Positions 31,887-41,250 of a DNA stretch of 64,000 bases are shown here, one piece after another. The notes below the pieces were generated by a model. The model saw nothing but the letters and a program-made list of their open reading frames with translations, was not told where the DNA came from and did not search any database. This DNA comes from Erwinia sp. E602 (GTDB lineage Bacteria; Pseudomonadota; Gammaproteobacteria; Enterobacterales; Enterobacteriaceae): contig NZ_CP046582.1 of the NCBI RefSeq assembly GCF_018141005.1, positions 2,170,001 to 2,234,000 on the forward strand. Direction: 5' to 3'. Every line of letters starts with the position of its first letter. Position 1 is the stretch's first letter. Both the position numbers and the translations under genes were made by a program.

Positions 31887-33353
31887 ATGGCCGATTTACA
31901 ACGCCGTGGTTTATACATCAACGGACAGGAAGTTGCAGGGACGGGTGACATCTTCACCACCGTCAACCCCGCCAACGGCGAGGTTCTGGCGGAAATCACC
32001 GGCGCCAGCCAGCAGGATATCGATGCGGCTGTTGCCTCTGCGCAGGCCGGGCAGCGCATCTGGCGCGGCTATACGCCGGTTGAGCGCAGCCGTGTGCTGT
32101 TAAAAGCGGTGGCTATTCTGCGTGAGCGCAATCAGCAGCTGGCCGAGCTGGAAACCGCCGATACCGGCAAACCGATTAGCGAAACGGCGGCGGTGGACAT
32201 CGTTACCGGTGCCGACGTCCTGGAGTATTACGCCGGTCTGGCGACGGCGGTTGAGGGGCAATCCATCCCCCTGCGCGACAGCGCGCTGGTCTATACCCGC
32301 CGCGAACCGCTGGGCGTCTGTGCCGGTATCGGCGCGTGGAACTACCCGATCCAGATCGCCCTGTGGAAAAGCGCCCCGGCGCTGGCCACCGGTAACGCGA
32401 TGGTGTTCAAGCCAAGCGAAGTGACGCCGCTGAGCGTGCTCGAGCTGGCGCACATCTTCACCGAAGCCGGCCTGCCTGATGGCGTGTTTAACGTGGTGCA
32501 GGGTGCCGGTAGCGTGGGTCAGGGGCTGAGCCAGCACCCGCGGATCGCCAAGGTCTCCTTTACCGGTGAAGTGAACACCGGCAAGCGGGTGATGGCTGAC
32601 GCCGCGCTGGCTAACCTGAAGTCGGTGACCATGGAGCTCGGTGGCAAATCACCGCTGATCGTGTTTGACGATGCCGAACTGGAACGGGCGGTCGACGGCG
32701 CGATGATGGCGAACTTCTACAGCAGCGGCCAGGTCTGTACCAACGGCACCCGCGTCTTCGTGCAGCGCTCGCTGCTGCCGGCCTTTGAAAAACGCCTGGC
32801 AGAGAAAATGGCTGGCATCCACTGCGGCGACCCGCGCGATCCGGCGGTGAACTTTGGTCCGCTGGTCAGCGAAACCCACTGCCGCAAGGTGGTTTCCTAC
32901 CTTGAGATCGGCAAACAGGAGGGCGCACGCGTGCTGTCCGGCGGCTCCCGCATCACCGAAGGCCCGCTGGCGAAAGGCTGCTACGTAGAACCGACGGTGT
33001 TTACCGACTGCCGTGATGATATGCGCATCGTGCAGGAGGAGATCTTCGGGCCGGTAATGAGCATCCTGGCGTTCGATGACGAAGAAGAAGTCATTCAACG
33101 CGCGAACAACACCGAATATGGCCTGGCGGCCGGCGTGTTTACCCAGTCTCTGAACCGTGCGCACCGGGTGATTCATCAGCTTGAAGCCGGTATCTGCTGG
33201 GTGAACAGCTGGGGTGAATCGCCGGCGCCGATGCCGGTCGGTGGCTATAAGCAGTCCGGTATTGGCCGTGAAAATGGCCTCGAGACGCTGCACCACTATA
33301 CGCGAACCAAATCGGTTCTGATCGAGATGGGCGACTATCCATCCGCATTCTGA
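31887..33353 (+). CDS. betB: Betaine aldehyde dehydrogenase
   Basis: 488 residues. It oxidises betaine aldehyde to glycine betaine with NAD(P)+, the second step of osmoprotectant synthesis. The catalytic Glu is in [13 protein letters not shown] and the catalytic Cys in [13 protein letters not shown], with [19 protein letters not shown] for coenzyme binding. The site GAAGGAGGCAAC precedes ATG. It sits 10 bp after betI. Confidence 0.97.
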   Translation: MADLQRRGLYINGQEVAGTGDIFTTVNPANGEVLAEITGASQQDIDAAVASAQAGQRIWRGYTPVERSRVLLKAVAILRERNQQLAELETADTGKPISETAAVDIVTGADVLEYYAGLATAVEGQSIPLRDSALVYTRREPLGVCAGIGAWNYPIQIALWKSAPALATGNAMVFKPSEVTPLSVLELAHIFTEAGLPDGVFNVVQGAGSVGQGLSQHPRIAKVSFTGEVNTGKRVMADAALANLKSVTMELGGKSPLIVFDDAELERAVDGAMMANFYSSGQVCTNGTRVFVQRSLLPAFEKRLAEKMAGIHCGDPRDPAVNFGPLVSETHCRKVVSYLEIGKQEGARVLSGGSRITEGPLAKGCYVEPTVFTDCRDDMRIVQEEIFGPVMSILAFDDEEEVIQRANNTEYGLAAGVFTQSLNRAHRVIHQLEAGICWVNSWGESPAPMPVGGYKQSGIGRENGLETLHHYTRTKSVLIEMGDYPSAF

Positions 33354-33360
33354 TTTTCTG

Positions 33361-33380
33361 CCGCGGCGCTTGCGCCGCGG
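33361..33380. repeat. Intercistronic hairpin betB-betA
   Basis: CCGCGGCGC-TT-GCGCCGCGG, a perfect 9-bp G+C stem between the genes. With no T-run it is more likely an mRNA-processing or stability structure than a terminator. Confidence 0.65.
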
Positions 33381-33398
33381 AACATTCCAGGAGGAATC

Positions 33399-35045
33399 AT
33401 GCAGACATTCGACTATATCATTATTGGTGCCGGCTCCGCAGGGAACGTACTGGCAACGCGGCTGACCGAGGATGCTGACGTATCGGTACTGTTACTGGAA
33501 GCCGGCGGTAAAGATCACCGCTGGGACTTCCGTACCCAGATGCCAGCCGCTTTGGCTTACCCGTTGCAGGGTAAACGCTACAACTGGGCCTTTGAAACCG
33601 ATCCGGAACCACATATGGATAACCGCCGTATGGAGTGCGGCCGCGGTAAAGGGCTCGGCGGTTCGTCGCTGATTAACGGCATGTGCTACATCCGCGGTAA
33701 CGCGATGGACTACGATAACTGGGCGAAAAAGCCCGGTCTTGAAAACTGGTCCTACCTTAACTGCCTGCCGTACTTCCGCCGCGCCGAGAAGCGCGATATC
33801 GGCGCTAACGACTGGCACGGCGGCGAGGGTTACCTCAGCGTAACTACGCCGAAAAGCGGTAACAACCCGCTGTATCGCGCCTTTATCGATGCAGCGAAGC
33901 AGGCCGGGCATGCGGAAACCGACGACCTTAACGGCTACCGTCAGGACGGCTTCGGCCCGATGGACCGCACCGTAACGGCAAAAGGCCGACGCTCCAGCAC
34001 CGCGCGCGGCTACCTCGACGTGGCGAAACAGCGCAGCAACCTGACCATCGTCACCCAGGCGCAGACCGACCGCATCCTGTTCGAAGGTAAAACGGCAACC
34101 GGCGTCTGCTGGTGGCGTCACGGCAAACAGGAACAGGCTCAGGCAAAACGTGAAGTGCTGCTGTGCGCCGGGGCGATTAACTCACCGCAGATCCTGCAGC
34201 GCTCCGGCGTTGGCCCGGAAGAGTGGCTGCGCGAGCTGGATATTGACGTGGTCCACGCGCTGCCGGGCGTCGGGCGCAACCTGCAGGATCACCTGGAAGT
34301 CTATATGCAGTACGGCTGTAAACAGCCGGTCAGCCTCTACCCGGCGCTGCAGTGGTGGAACCAGCCGGCGATCGGCGCCGAGTGGCTGTTCAACGGCACC
34401 GGCGTCGGGGCCAGCAACCAGTTTGAAGCCGGTGGTTTTATCCGCAGTGACGATAAGCCGGACTGGCCGGATCTGCAGTACCACTTCCTGCCGGTAGCGA
34501 TCAACTACAACGGCAGCAGCCCGGTAAAACAGCACGGTTTCCAGGCTCACGTCGGCCCGATGCGCTCGATGAGTCGCGGACGTATCAAGCTGACCTCGAA
34601 ACATCCCTACGCCGCGCCGTCAATCTTCTTCAACTATATGTCTGAAGAGCGCGACTGGGTGGAGTTCCGTAACGCGGTGCGCCTGACGCGGGAAATTATG
34701 CGGCAGCCCGCGCTGGCCGCCTACTGTGGTGAAGAACTGCAGCCGGGCAGCCAGGTGCAGAGCGACGAGCAGATCGACGCCTTTATCCGCGAACATGCGG
34801 AAACCGCCTACCATCCGTGCGGCAGCTGCGCGATGGGCAACGACGAGATGTCGGTGGTGGACAGCGAAGGGCGGGTGCACGGCATGCAGAACCTGCGCGT
34901 GGTCGATGCGTCGATTATGCCGCAGATCGTCACCGGCAACCTCAACGCGCCTACGGTGATGATTGCCGAGAAGATCTCCGACGCCATTCGCGGCAAAGCG
35001 CCGCTGCCGCTCTCCACGGCGGACTACTATCAGCTGGAACGCTAA
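33399..35045 (+). CDS. betA: Choline dehydrogenase
   Basis: 548 residues. A membrane-associated GMC flavoprotein that oxidises choline to betaine aldehyde. The FAD fold [17 protein letters not shown] is at the N-terminus, with [19 protein letters not shown] (GMC signature 1) and the C-terminal active-site stretch [11 protein letters not shown]. The site CAGGAGGAATC precedes ATG. It completes betIBA. Confidence 0.97.
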   Translation: MQTFDYIIIGAGSAGNVLATRLTEDADVSVLLLEAGGKDHRWDFRTQMPAALAYPLQGKRYNWAFETDPEPHMDNRRMECGRGKGLGGSSLINGMCYIRGNAMDYDNWAKKPGLENWSYLNCLPYFRRAEKRDIGANDWHGGEGYLSVTTPKSGNNPLYRAFIDAAKQAGHAETDDLNGYRQDGFGPMDRTVTAKGRRSSTARGYLDVAKQRSNLTIVTQAQTDRILFEGKTATGVCWWRHGKQEQAQAKREVLLCAGAINSPQILQRSGVGPEEWLRELDIDVVHALPGVGRNLQDHLEVYMQYGCKQPVSLYPALQWWNQPAIGAEWLFNGTGVGASNQFEAGGFIRSDDKPDWPDLQYHFLPVAINYNGSSPVKQHGFQAHVGPMRSMSRGRIKLTSKHPYAAPSIFFNYMSEERDWVEFRNAVRLTREIMRQPALAAYCGEELQPGSQVQSDEQIDAFIREHAETAYHPCGSCAMGNDEMSVVDSEGRVHGMQNLRVVDASIMPQIVTGNLNAPTVMIAEKISDAIRGKAPLPLSTADYYQLER

Positions 35046-35052
35046 CGGCTAA

Positions 35053-35074
35053 CGGCGGGGAGCGATCCCCGCCG
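35053..35074 (+). terminator. Hairpin after betA
   Basis: CGGCGGGGA-GCGA-TCCCCGCCG: a perfect 9-bp stem, 8 bp past the betA stop. There is no strong T-run. Confidence 0.6.
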
Positions 35075-35596
35075 TACGCGATCCCGCTTATCTCCTCACT
35101 CCGACGTTGCCGTCCTTTCCCGCCTTTACGCTTCTCCGATGTTGCCTTCCGGCCCCGTTTTTTTCTTATCTGACGTTCCCGACCGATCCCGCCTTCATCA
35201 CGTTCCTGACTTTGCCGCCAGATCAACCGTTGCTGACCTTATCTTCTTGCCTCAGCGAGACACAACACTTAACGAGGCTATTTATGGTCACTCAGTCTAA
35301 AGAGCTGATTCTACAATCGCTACACTTGTGTTGACCGCCCGAGAAGGGGCTGGCCGTTACTCAAATTGATCTACTATTTTCAACAGCCATTTAGCTTTGC
35401 TTTAAGGAAAAATGAAAAATTTAAACGGCATGGTATTTTTTAAAAAATTAATTTAACTTGCCACCTGGCGAATTGGTTTTCGCAGTAGATATTTATGCTC
35501 ACAGAAAAAACGTCACGCCTGCTGTGTGAATAAAATTAACCCCGTGCCTCCGCGCATCTTACGGGATGTGTAGGGGGGTTGCTGTATAAATAACTG
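35075..35596. other. Intergenic region between betA and a small gene
   Basis: 522 bp with no supported gene. The first ~160 bp are pyrimidine-rich on the plus strand and carry degenerate repeats of CTCCGACGTTGCC (35099-35111), CTCCGATGTTGCC (35134-35146) and TCTGACGTTCCC. A 16-codon frame at 35284 (MVTQSKELILQ) has a plausible ribosome site but no recognisable identity. Confidence 0.5.
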
Positions 35597-35788
35597 TTAA
35601 TTATGCTTAAATTTCAATGAATAGTACTTTTCCAGCGCCTCTCTGCTGTTGTCTGCCTGCAACCTTAACGGCGACAGGCTGAACTGTTGTAGCAACAGTG
35701 AACGGATAATTTCACCGGCATCGGCATCATTTAACGACTGCGGAACCAGCGTGGTATCTTTACTGAGAAATACAAAATGCTGACTCAT
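35597..35788 (-). CDS. Small hypothetical protein
   Basis: 63 residues beginning MSQHFVFLSKDTTLVPQSL and ending YYSLKFKHN. I do not recognise the family. A good ribosome site (AAGGGGATAGTT) precedes the ATG at 35788; an in-frame ATG at 35836 has none. No membrane segment or signal is visible; it looks like a small soluble, partly helical protein. It is divergent from the LysR gene at 35882 with a ~90-bp shared promoter region, so it may be that regulator's target. Confidence 0.6.
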   Translation of the reverse strand: MSQHFVFLSKDTTLVPQSLNDADAGEIIRSLLLQQFSLSPLRLQADNSREALEKYYSLKFKHN

Positions 35789-35881
35789 AACTATCCCCTT
35801 ATTAACGCGATGAAGGGGATTGTAATTAACGCGCACCGGTTAATATAATGAATAATTGTCTGCGTTTGATAACGGAACAGA

Positions 35882-36769
35882 ATGGATACCCGACAGTTAC
35901 AGGCCTTTATCACCCTTGCCGGTACCGGCAGCTACCGCAGCGCCGCTGAGCAGCTGTGCCTGACCCAGCCCGCGCTAACCAAACGCATCCAGGCGCTGGA
36001 GCTGTTATGGGGTGTGACCCTGTTTACCCGTGGTCGCCACGGCGCAACGCTGACCGCTGCGGGGCAGCAGCTGCTGGAAAAAGCGCAGAAGCTGGTAAAA
36101 GAGGGGGCGGAACTGCAGCAGCTGGCGGCAGAGGTCGCCAGCGGCAAGGCCGGTCAGCTGGCGATCGGTTTTGGAATATCCGGCATTGCCGATGCGCCGC
36201 GCCGGGTAGCGGCGTTTCGCCAGCACTATCCGCAGGTTAGCGTAAGCCTTGAGGATATGTCCTCAGCCGAGCAGGCCATTGCGCTGCTGAACGGATCGCT
36301 GCAGCTGGGATTTATGCGCCTGCCGGTGGAGCCGCCGCTGAGCGGTATGTCGCTACGCTGCGAGACGCTGGCGCTGGCCGTTGCACGGCCGCAGCGTGAG
36401 GCGGTGGCGACGGCGTTGGCTGCCGGGCCGGACTATCAGGTACTTGAGCGCCTGCCGCTGCTGGCGCTGCATCAGGAACGGGCTCCGGGCCTGAATCAGC
36501 AGATCGCCCGTTTTCTGGCGCTGCATCAGCTGCAGCCGCAGGTGCAGCAGTACGCGCGGGATATACAGACGCTGCTGGCGCTGGTGGCCGGCGACAACGG
36601 CGTGGCTATCCTGCCGCTAAGTGCGCTCACCGTTGCCTCAGCGGAAGTGGTGATGTTGCCGCTGCATGGCCCCTTCACCCGCTGGGACACCGGTCTGGTG
36701 TGGAACCCGCTGCGGCCGGATGCGCTGCGCGATCGCTTTATCGCGCTGGTCAGCCAGCCTGCGGCGTAA
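35882..36769 (+). CDS. LysR-family transcriptional regulator
   Basis: 295 residues with an N-terminal winged HTH (MDTRQLQAFITLAGTGSYRSAAEQLCLTQPALTKRIQ, in part) and an effector-binding domain. LysR regulators often control a divergent gene; here that is the 63-residue ORF, while the aminotransferase lies downstream on the same strand. The effector is unknown. The open frame starts with a clear ATG three bases after CAGA; the ribosome site is weak. Confidence 0.85.
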   Translation: MDTRQLQAFITLAGTGSYRSAAEQLCLTQPALTKRIQALELLWGVTLFTRGRHGATLTAAGQQLLEKAQKLVKEGAELQQLAAEVASGKAGQLAIGFGISGIADAPRRVAAFRQHYPQVSVSLEDMSSAEQAIALLNGSLQLGFMRLPVEPPLSGMSLRCETLALAVARPQREAVATALAAGPDYQVLERLPLLALHQERAPGLNQQIARFLALHQLQPQVQQYARDIQTLLALVAGDNGVAILPLSALTVASAEVVMLPLHGPFTRWDTGLVWNPLRPDALRDRFIALVSQPAA

Positions 36770-36892
36770 CCCGCACATTATGCAAAGTAATGCCTTTTTT
36801 TGTCACCGTGCGATTAACATCGCTTGCCACGGGCTGGGGTTGTGAATAGAGTGAATAAACCCATTTTTACCGGATACAGGCACAATAATAAA

Positions 36893-38074
36893 ATGCACGA
36901 TCAGCAACTTGCAACCCGCGCCAGCGAACTGAAACCTTCCGCCGTACGTGAACTCCTCAAACACAGCAAACTGCCGGGCGTGATCTCGCTGGGCGGCGGC
37001 ATTCCGGCACCGGAACTGTTTGACCGTGAAGGGCTGGAGCTGGCGGTCAGCCAGGTGATGAGCGGCAATTTTAACGATGCCTTCCAGTACGGGCTCAGCG
37101 AGGGCTATTCGCCGCTGCGCCAGTCGGTCAGCGAGCTGTGCCGCCTGCGCGGCGTAAACTGCCCGGCCGAAGAGATCTACATTACCTCCGGCTCGCAGCA
37201 GTCGCTGGATATCGTGGCGCGTACCCTGCTGGATCCGGGTGATGTGGTAGTGGTGGAGCGCCCAACCTATCTCGCCGCGCTGCAGGTGTTTCAGCTGGCG
37301 CAGGCCAATATTCAGAGCGTTGATACCGACGATGACGGCATGCTGGTTGAACAGCTGGCCGACCTGCTGACCACCACTAAGGTGAAGATGGTCTATCTGG
37401 TGCCTACCTTCGGCAACCCGGGCGGCAAAACCCTGAGCGAAGAGCGCCGCGCCCGCGTAGTGGCGCTGGCCAAAGAGCACGGCTTTATCATTATTGAAGA
37501 TGACCCGTACGGCGAAATTAACTTCACCGAAACCCGCTGGAAAACCCTCTACCAGCACGCGAAGGAGCTGGGCTGCGCGGACCAGGTGATCTACACCTCT
37601 ACGCTCTCCAAGATCCTCGCCCCGGGCCTGCGTATCGGCTGGCTGGTGATGCCGGAGTGGCTGGCGGGCAAGGCGATTATCGTCAAGCAGGCTACCGATC
37701 TGCACAGCAACTCGATGACGCAGATCGTCACCGCGCAGTACCTGGCGCTGAACCGCCTGCCGCAGCAGATCGCGCTGATGCGCGAGTTCTACCACAAAAA
37801 AGGGGAGATTCTGGCTAACGCGCTGCGCGAGAAACTGGGCGACCACATTGAGTTCAGCCAGCCAAAAGGCGGCATGTTCCTGTGGGCGCGCTTCCGTTAC
37901 GAATTCGACACCACCGCCTGGCTAAGCAAAACGCTGGCCAACGGCGTGGTCTACGTACCGGGCGAGGCCTTCTACAACGACGCCCCGGATAAACGCACCC
38001 TGCGTCTCTCCTACTCAACGGTTTCCGACGCTGACCTGGTCACCGCGGTAGAACGCCTGGCTAAATCGCTGTAA
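36893..38074 (+). CDS. PLP-dependent aminotransferase (class I/II, LysN/MocR-like)
   Basis: 393 residues from ATG 36893. Fold-type I aminotransferase: SLGGGIPAPELFD at the N-terminus, YITSGSQQSLDIVARTLLDPGD, PTFGNPGGKTLS, and the PLP lysine in YTSTLSKILAPGLRIGW. It most resembles 2-aminoadipate/aromatic aminotransferases of the type that form the C-terminal half of MocR regulators, but it has no HTH. Substrate is unknown. Upstream GTG codons (36842, 36851) are alternative starts; homology to related N-termini (SELKPSAVRELLKHSKLPG) favours the ATG. Confidence 0.85.
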   Translation: MHDQQLATRASELKPSAVRELLKHSKLPGVISLGGGIPAPELFDREGLELAVSQVMSGNFNDAFQYGLSEGYSPLRQSVSELCRLRGVNCPAEEIYITSGSQQSLDIVARTLLDPGDVVVVERPTYLAALQVFQLAQANIQSVDTDDDGMLVEQLADLLTTTKVKMVYLVPTFGNPGGKTLSEERRARVVALAKEHGFIIIEDDPYGEINFTETRWKTLYQHAKELGCADQVIYTSTLSKILAPGLRIGWLVMPEWLAGKAIIVKQATDLHSNSMTQIVTAQYLALNRLPQQIALMREFYHKKGEILANALREKLGDHIEFSQPKGGMFLWARFRYEFDTTAWLSKTLANGVVYVPGEAFYNDAPDKRTLRLSYSTVSDADLVTAVERLAKSL

Positions 38075-38102
38075 GTCACTGACCGCTGCGGCGGCACAAT
38101 AA

Positions 38103-38142
38103 AAAACGGGCAGGGGGATTAACCCTGCCCGTTTTTTTTCGT
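38103..38142. terminator. Bidirectional terminator aminotransferase / nth
   Basis: AAAAAACGGGCAGGG ... CCCTGCCCGTTTTTTTT: a long stem with A and T runs on either side, between convergent transcripts. Confidence 0.92.
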
Positions 38143-38223
38143 TAAAAGCGGCAAGCTCTGTTAACGAGGATATGCGCTGCAGGACTGTAAGCCAGTAAGC
38201 CAGCAGAGCAGACGACCGCCAGG

Positions 38224-38865
38224 TTACGCGCCGATCTCCACCTTCTCCGGAAACTCGCACAGGTCCTCAATCAGGCAGGCACCGCAGCGCGGCTTACGCG
38301 CCACGCAGGTGTAGCGGCCGTGCAGGATCAGCCAGTGATGGCAGTCGACCTTAAAGGCTGCCGGTACCACCTTCAGCAGCTTCTGCTCCACCTCGTCGAC
38401 ATTTTTTCCCGGCGCAAAGCGGGTGCGGTTACAGACGCGGAAAATATGCGTATCCACCGCAATCGTCGGCCAGCCAAAGGCGGTGTTCAGCACCACGTTA
38501 GCGGTCTTACGACCAACGCCCGGCAGCGCTTCCAGCGCTTCGCGGTTCTCCGGCACCTCGCCGCCGTGCAGCTCCAGCAGCATGCGGCAGGTCTTAATCA
38601 TGTTCTCAGCCTTGCCGTTAAACAGCCCGATGGTTTTGATGTACTCCTTTACGCCGTCCACGCCGAGCGCGAGGATCGCCGCCGGCGTGTTGGCCACCGG
38701 GTAGAGCTTCGCCGTCGCTTTATTCACGCTGACGTCGGTGGCCTGCGCCGACAGCAGCACCGAGATCAGCAGTTCGAACGGCGTGGTGAACGCCAGCTCG
38801 GTGGTCGGGTGCGGGTTATCGTCGCGTAACCGTACCAGGATCTGTTCGCGTTTCTCTTTATTCAC
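38224..38865 (-). CDS. nth: Endonuclease III (DNA glycosylase/AP lyase)
   Basis: 213 residues. It removes oxidised pyrimidines and nicks at abasic sites. The helix-hairpin-helix [18 protein letters not shown] holds the catalytic Lys, followed by [12 protein letters not shown] with the catalytic Asp. The [4Fe-4S] ligands are C-X6-C-X2-C-X5-C in [17 protein letters not shown]. It is the last gene of the rsx operon, overlapping rsxE by 4 bp. Confidence 0.97.
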   Translation of the reverse strand: MNKEKREQILVRLRDDNPHPTTELAFTTPFELLISVLLSAQATDVSVNKATAKLYPVANTPAAILALGVDGVKEYIKTIGLFNGKAENMIKTCRMLLELHGGEVPENREALEALPGVGRKTANVVLNTAFGWPTIAVDTHIFRVCNRTRFAPGKNVDEVEQKLLKVVPAAFKVDCHHWLILHGRYTCVARKPRCGACLIEDLCEFPEKVEIGA

Positions 38866-39563
38866 AGCGCCTCCGGCTTGCCATCCGGCAGCGCGCGGGC
38901 CTCGCGCTCCGCCTTCAGCGCCGCCCGCTGCTTCATTTTATTGTCGATCAGGTATTTGGCGGCCAGCAGCATGCCGAGGCCGATAAACGCCCCCGGGGGC
39001 AGCATTGCCAGTAGCATCGGTGAGTCGAAGTGCACTACCTCAATGCGCAGCACCCGCGCCCACGGGCCAAGCAGCTGATCGGCACCGTTAAACACCGTGC
39101 CGTTGCCGATTATTTCGCGGATTGAACCCAGAACCACCATCACGCTGGTGGCACCCAGGCCAATCGCCGCGCCGTCCAGCGCCGAGAGGGGAATGCTGCT
39201 CTTCGAAGCGACCGCCTCAGCGCGGCCCACCACGATACAGTTGGTAACGATCAGCGGGATAAAGATCCCCAGCGACTGATACAGACCGTAGGCGTACGCG
39301 TTAATCAGCATCTGCACGCAGCTCACCACCGCAGCGATAATCATCACGTAGATCGGAATACGAATTTCAGCGGGCACCCAGCGGCGCGACATCGAGATGC
39401 CGCTGTTGGTCAGGGTCAGTACCAGGGTGGTCGCCAGGCCGAGGCCGAGAGCGTTAGTGGCGGTCGACGTCACCGCCAGCAGCGGGCACAGCCCGAGCAG
39501 CTGCACCAGCGCCGAGTTATTCTTCCACAGCCCGCCGATTAGCAGGGTTTTCGCTTCACTCAT
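38862..39563 (-). CDS. rsxE: Rsx/Rnf electron transport complex subunit E
   Basis: 233 residues, about six membrane helices ([21 protein letters not shown] near the N-terminus). A membrane part of the RsxABCDGE complex, which helps keep the redox sensor SoxR reduced. The [16 protein letters not shown] start at 39563 fits homology and overlaps rsxG by 8 bp; the longer frame from 39614 is not supported. Confidence 0.95.
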   Translation of the reverse strand: MSEAKTLLIGGLWKNNSALVQLLGLCPLLAVTSTATNALGLGLATTLVLTLTNSGISMSRRWVPAEIRIPIYVMIIAAVVSCVQMLINAYAYGLYQSLGIFIPLIVTNCIVVGRAEAVASKSSIPLSALDGAAIGLGATSVMVVLGSIREIIGNGTVFNGADQLLGPWARVLRIEVVHFDSPMLLAMLPPGAFIGLGMLLAAKYLIDNKMKQRAALKAEREARALPDGKPEAL

Positions 39564-40188
39564 TGGATTCTCCACAGGCGGGCAGCGATGCCAGCTGCCC
39601 CGGTAAGGTTTCAATATACAGCGTGGTGCGTTTTACCGCATTCACAACCGCGCGCGGGGTGATGGTGGCCCCGGTAAACTGATCGAAGGTGCCGCCGTCT
39701 TTCTTCACCGCGAAGGTGGCGTCATCCGCGCCTTTCAGCTGCCGGCCGTTAAAGCTGTTGATCCAGTCGGAGATACGCAGCTCGATTTTATCGCCCAGCC
39801 CCGGCGTCTCATGGTGTTCCACCACCCGGGTGCCGTAGACGGTGCCGCTAAAGTTAGCGCCGACGATCATCATAATCGCCCCGGAATAGCCGTCCGGCGC
39901 GATGGTTTCAATCGCCACCGCCACCGGCTTATCGTCCTTACGCGCCACGTAAAGGTGGTGCGGGGCCGCGTTGCCCAGCGCCGGATTGCTCACCACGTAA
40001 CACTCTTTCTGAATGGCGTTATTGTACAGCTCCGGCGGCACCACCTGGTCCAGCAGCACCTTCTGCTGTAAGGCCGTCTGGTGGGCGATGGTCGGTTTGG
40101 TCACCGTATTCACCACGGCGGTCATGCCGGTGGTAATGGCGGCAAACACCGCCAGCGTTACGCCGTTTTTACGAATCGCATCCAGCAT
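39556..40188 (-). CDS. rsxG: Rsx/Rnf electron transport complex subunit G
   Basis: 210 residues. One N-terminal membrane helix and a periplasmic FMN-binding domain. The covalent-FMN threonine is in [15 protein letters not shown]. It follows rsxD immediately and overlaps rsxE. Confidence 0.95.
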   Translation of the reverse strand: MLDAIRKNGVTLAVFAAITTGMTAVVNTVTKPTIAHQTALQQKVLLDQVVPPELYNNAIQKECYVVSNPALGNAAPHHLYVARKDDKPVAVAIETIAPDGYSGAIMMIVGANFSGTVYGTRVVEHHETPGLGDKIELRISDWINSFNGRQLKGADDATFAVKKDGGTFDQFTGATITPRAVVNAVKRTTLYIETLPGQLASLPACGESNE

Positions 40189-41250
40189 TTACTTCTCCTT
40201 CCGGTGGCCGTAAACGCGCGGCTGGGTGTAATAGTCGATCAGCGGTACGGTGATATTAGCCAGCAGTACGGCAAACGCCACGCCGTCCGGATAGCCGCCG
40301 AAGCTGCGGATCAGCCACACCAGCAGGCCGATCAGCACGCCGTACACCAGCCGCCCCTTATTGGTGGTGGAGGCGGTCACCGGATCGGTAGCGATAAAGA
40401 ACGCGCCGAGCATGGTCGCCCCGGAGAACAGATGCACCATCGGCGACACCAGGCTTTCCGGTGAAAACAGCCAGCCGAGGGTGGCAAACAGCGCCAGCGA
40501 GGCAATAAAACTCACCGGGATATGCCAGCGGATGCTGTTGTTCCACAGCAGGAACAGCCCGCCCAGCAGGAAGCCGACGTTGATCCACTGCCAGCCAAGG
40601 CCGGCCAGCACGCCGCCGTAAATCGGCTGCGCCAGCAGCTGTTCAGCGGAGTGGCCCGCGCGCAGCCCGGTTTTGAAATTATCTAACGGCGTGGCCTGGC
40701 TGATGCCGTCAATGCCGATCTGCAGCTGCTGCATGGTGTGTCCGTCCAGCGTATGGAAACGGAAGATCATACTCAGCGTATCGGCAAAGGTCGGGGTTAT
40801 CCCCTGCAGCGCGTCCGGCGGCAGCCAGCTGGTCATCTGCACCGGGAAGGAGATCAGCAGCACCACGTAGCCAACCATTGCCGGGTTAAACGGGTTCTGC
40901 CCGAGGCCGCCGTACAGCTGCTTGGAGATCACTACCGCGAACAGCGTACCGATCACCGCCATCCACCACGGGGCCAGCGACGGAATGCTGATCCCCAGCA
41001 GCAGGGCGGTGAGCAGCGCCGAGTTATCCTTGAGCACCGGCACCAGCGGCAGCTTGCGCAGGCGCAGAATGGCCGCTTCGGCGCCGATGCCGGCGGCGGC
41101 GGCGATCGCCACCTGAATCAGATTTCCCCAGCCAAAGTACCACCACTGTGCCGCTATTCCCGGCACCGCGGCCAGCAGCACCAGCATCATTATCGTGCCG
41201 GTACTGCGGCGGTTGTGGGTATAGGGTGAACTAGCAATTCGAAAAGCCAT
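40189..41250 (-). CDS. rsxD: Rsx/Rnf electron transport complex subunit D
   Basis: 353 residues with ~9 membrane helices and the covalently flavinylated motif region [21 protein letters not shown]. The ends are tight: it begins directly after rsxC and ends directly before rsxG. Confidence 0.95.
   Translation of the reverse strand: MAFRIASSPYTHNRRSTGTIMMLVLLAAVPGIAAQWWYFGWGNLIQVAIAAAAGIGAEAAILRLRKLPLVPVLKDNSALLTALLLGISIPSLAPWWMAVIGTLFAVVISKQLYGGLGQNPFNPAMVGYVVLLISFPVQMTSWLPPDALQGITPTFADTLSMIFRFHTLDGHTMQQLQIGIDGISQATPLDNFKTGLRAGHSAEQLLAQPIYGGVLAGLGWQWINVGFLLGGLFLLWNNSIRWHIPVSFIASLALFATLGWLFSPESLVSPMVHLFSGATMLGAFFIATDPVTASTTNKGRLVYGVLIGLLVWLIRSFGGYPDGVAFAVLLANITVPLIDYYTQPRVYGHRKEK

Noticed and set aside
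35284..35334. 16-codon frame (MVTQSKELILQ...) after betA, considered as a betT remnant
   Set aside because: A plausible ribosome site exists, but the residues do not resemble BetT and the frame is too short to judge.
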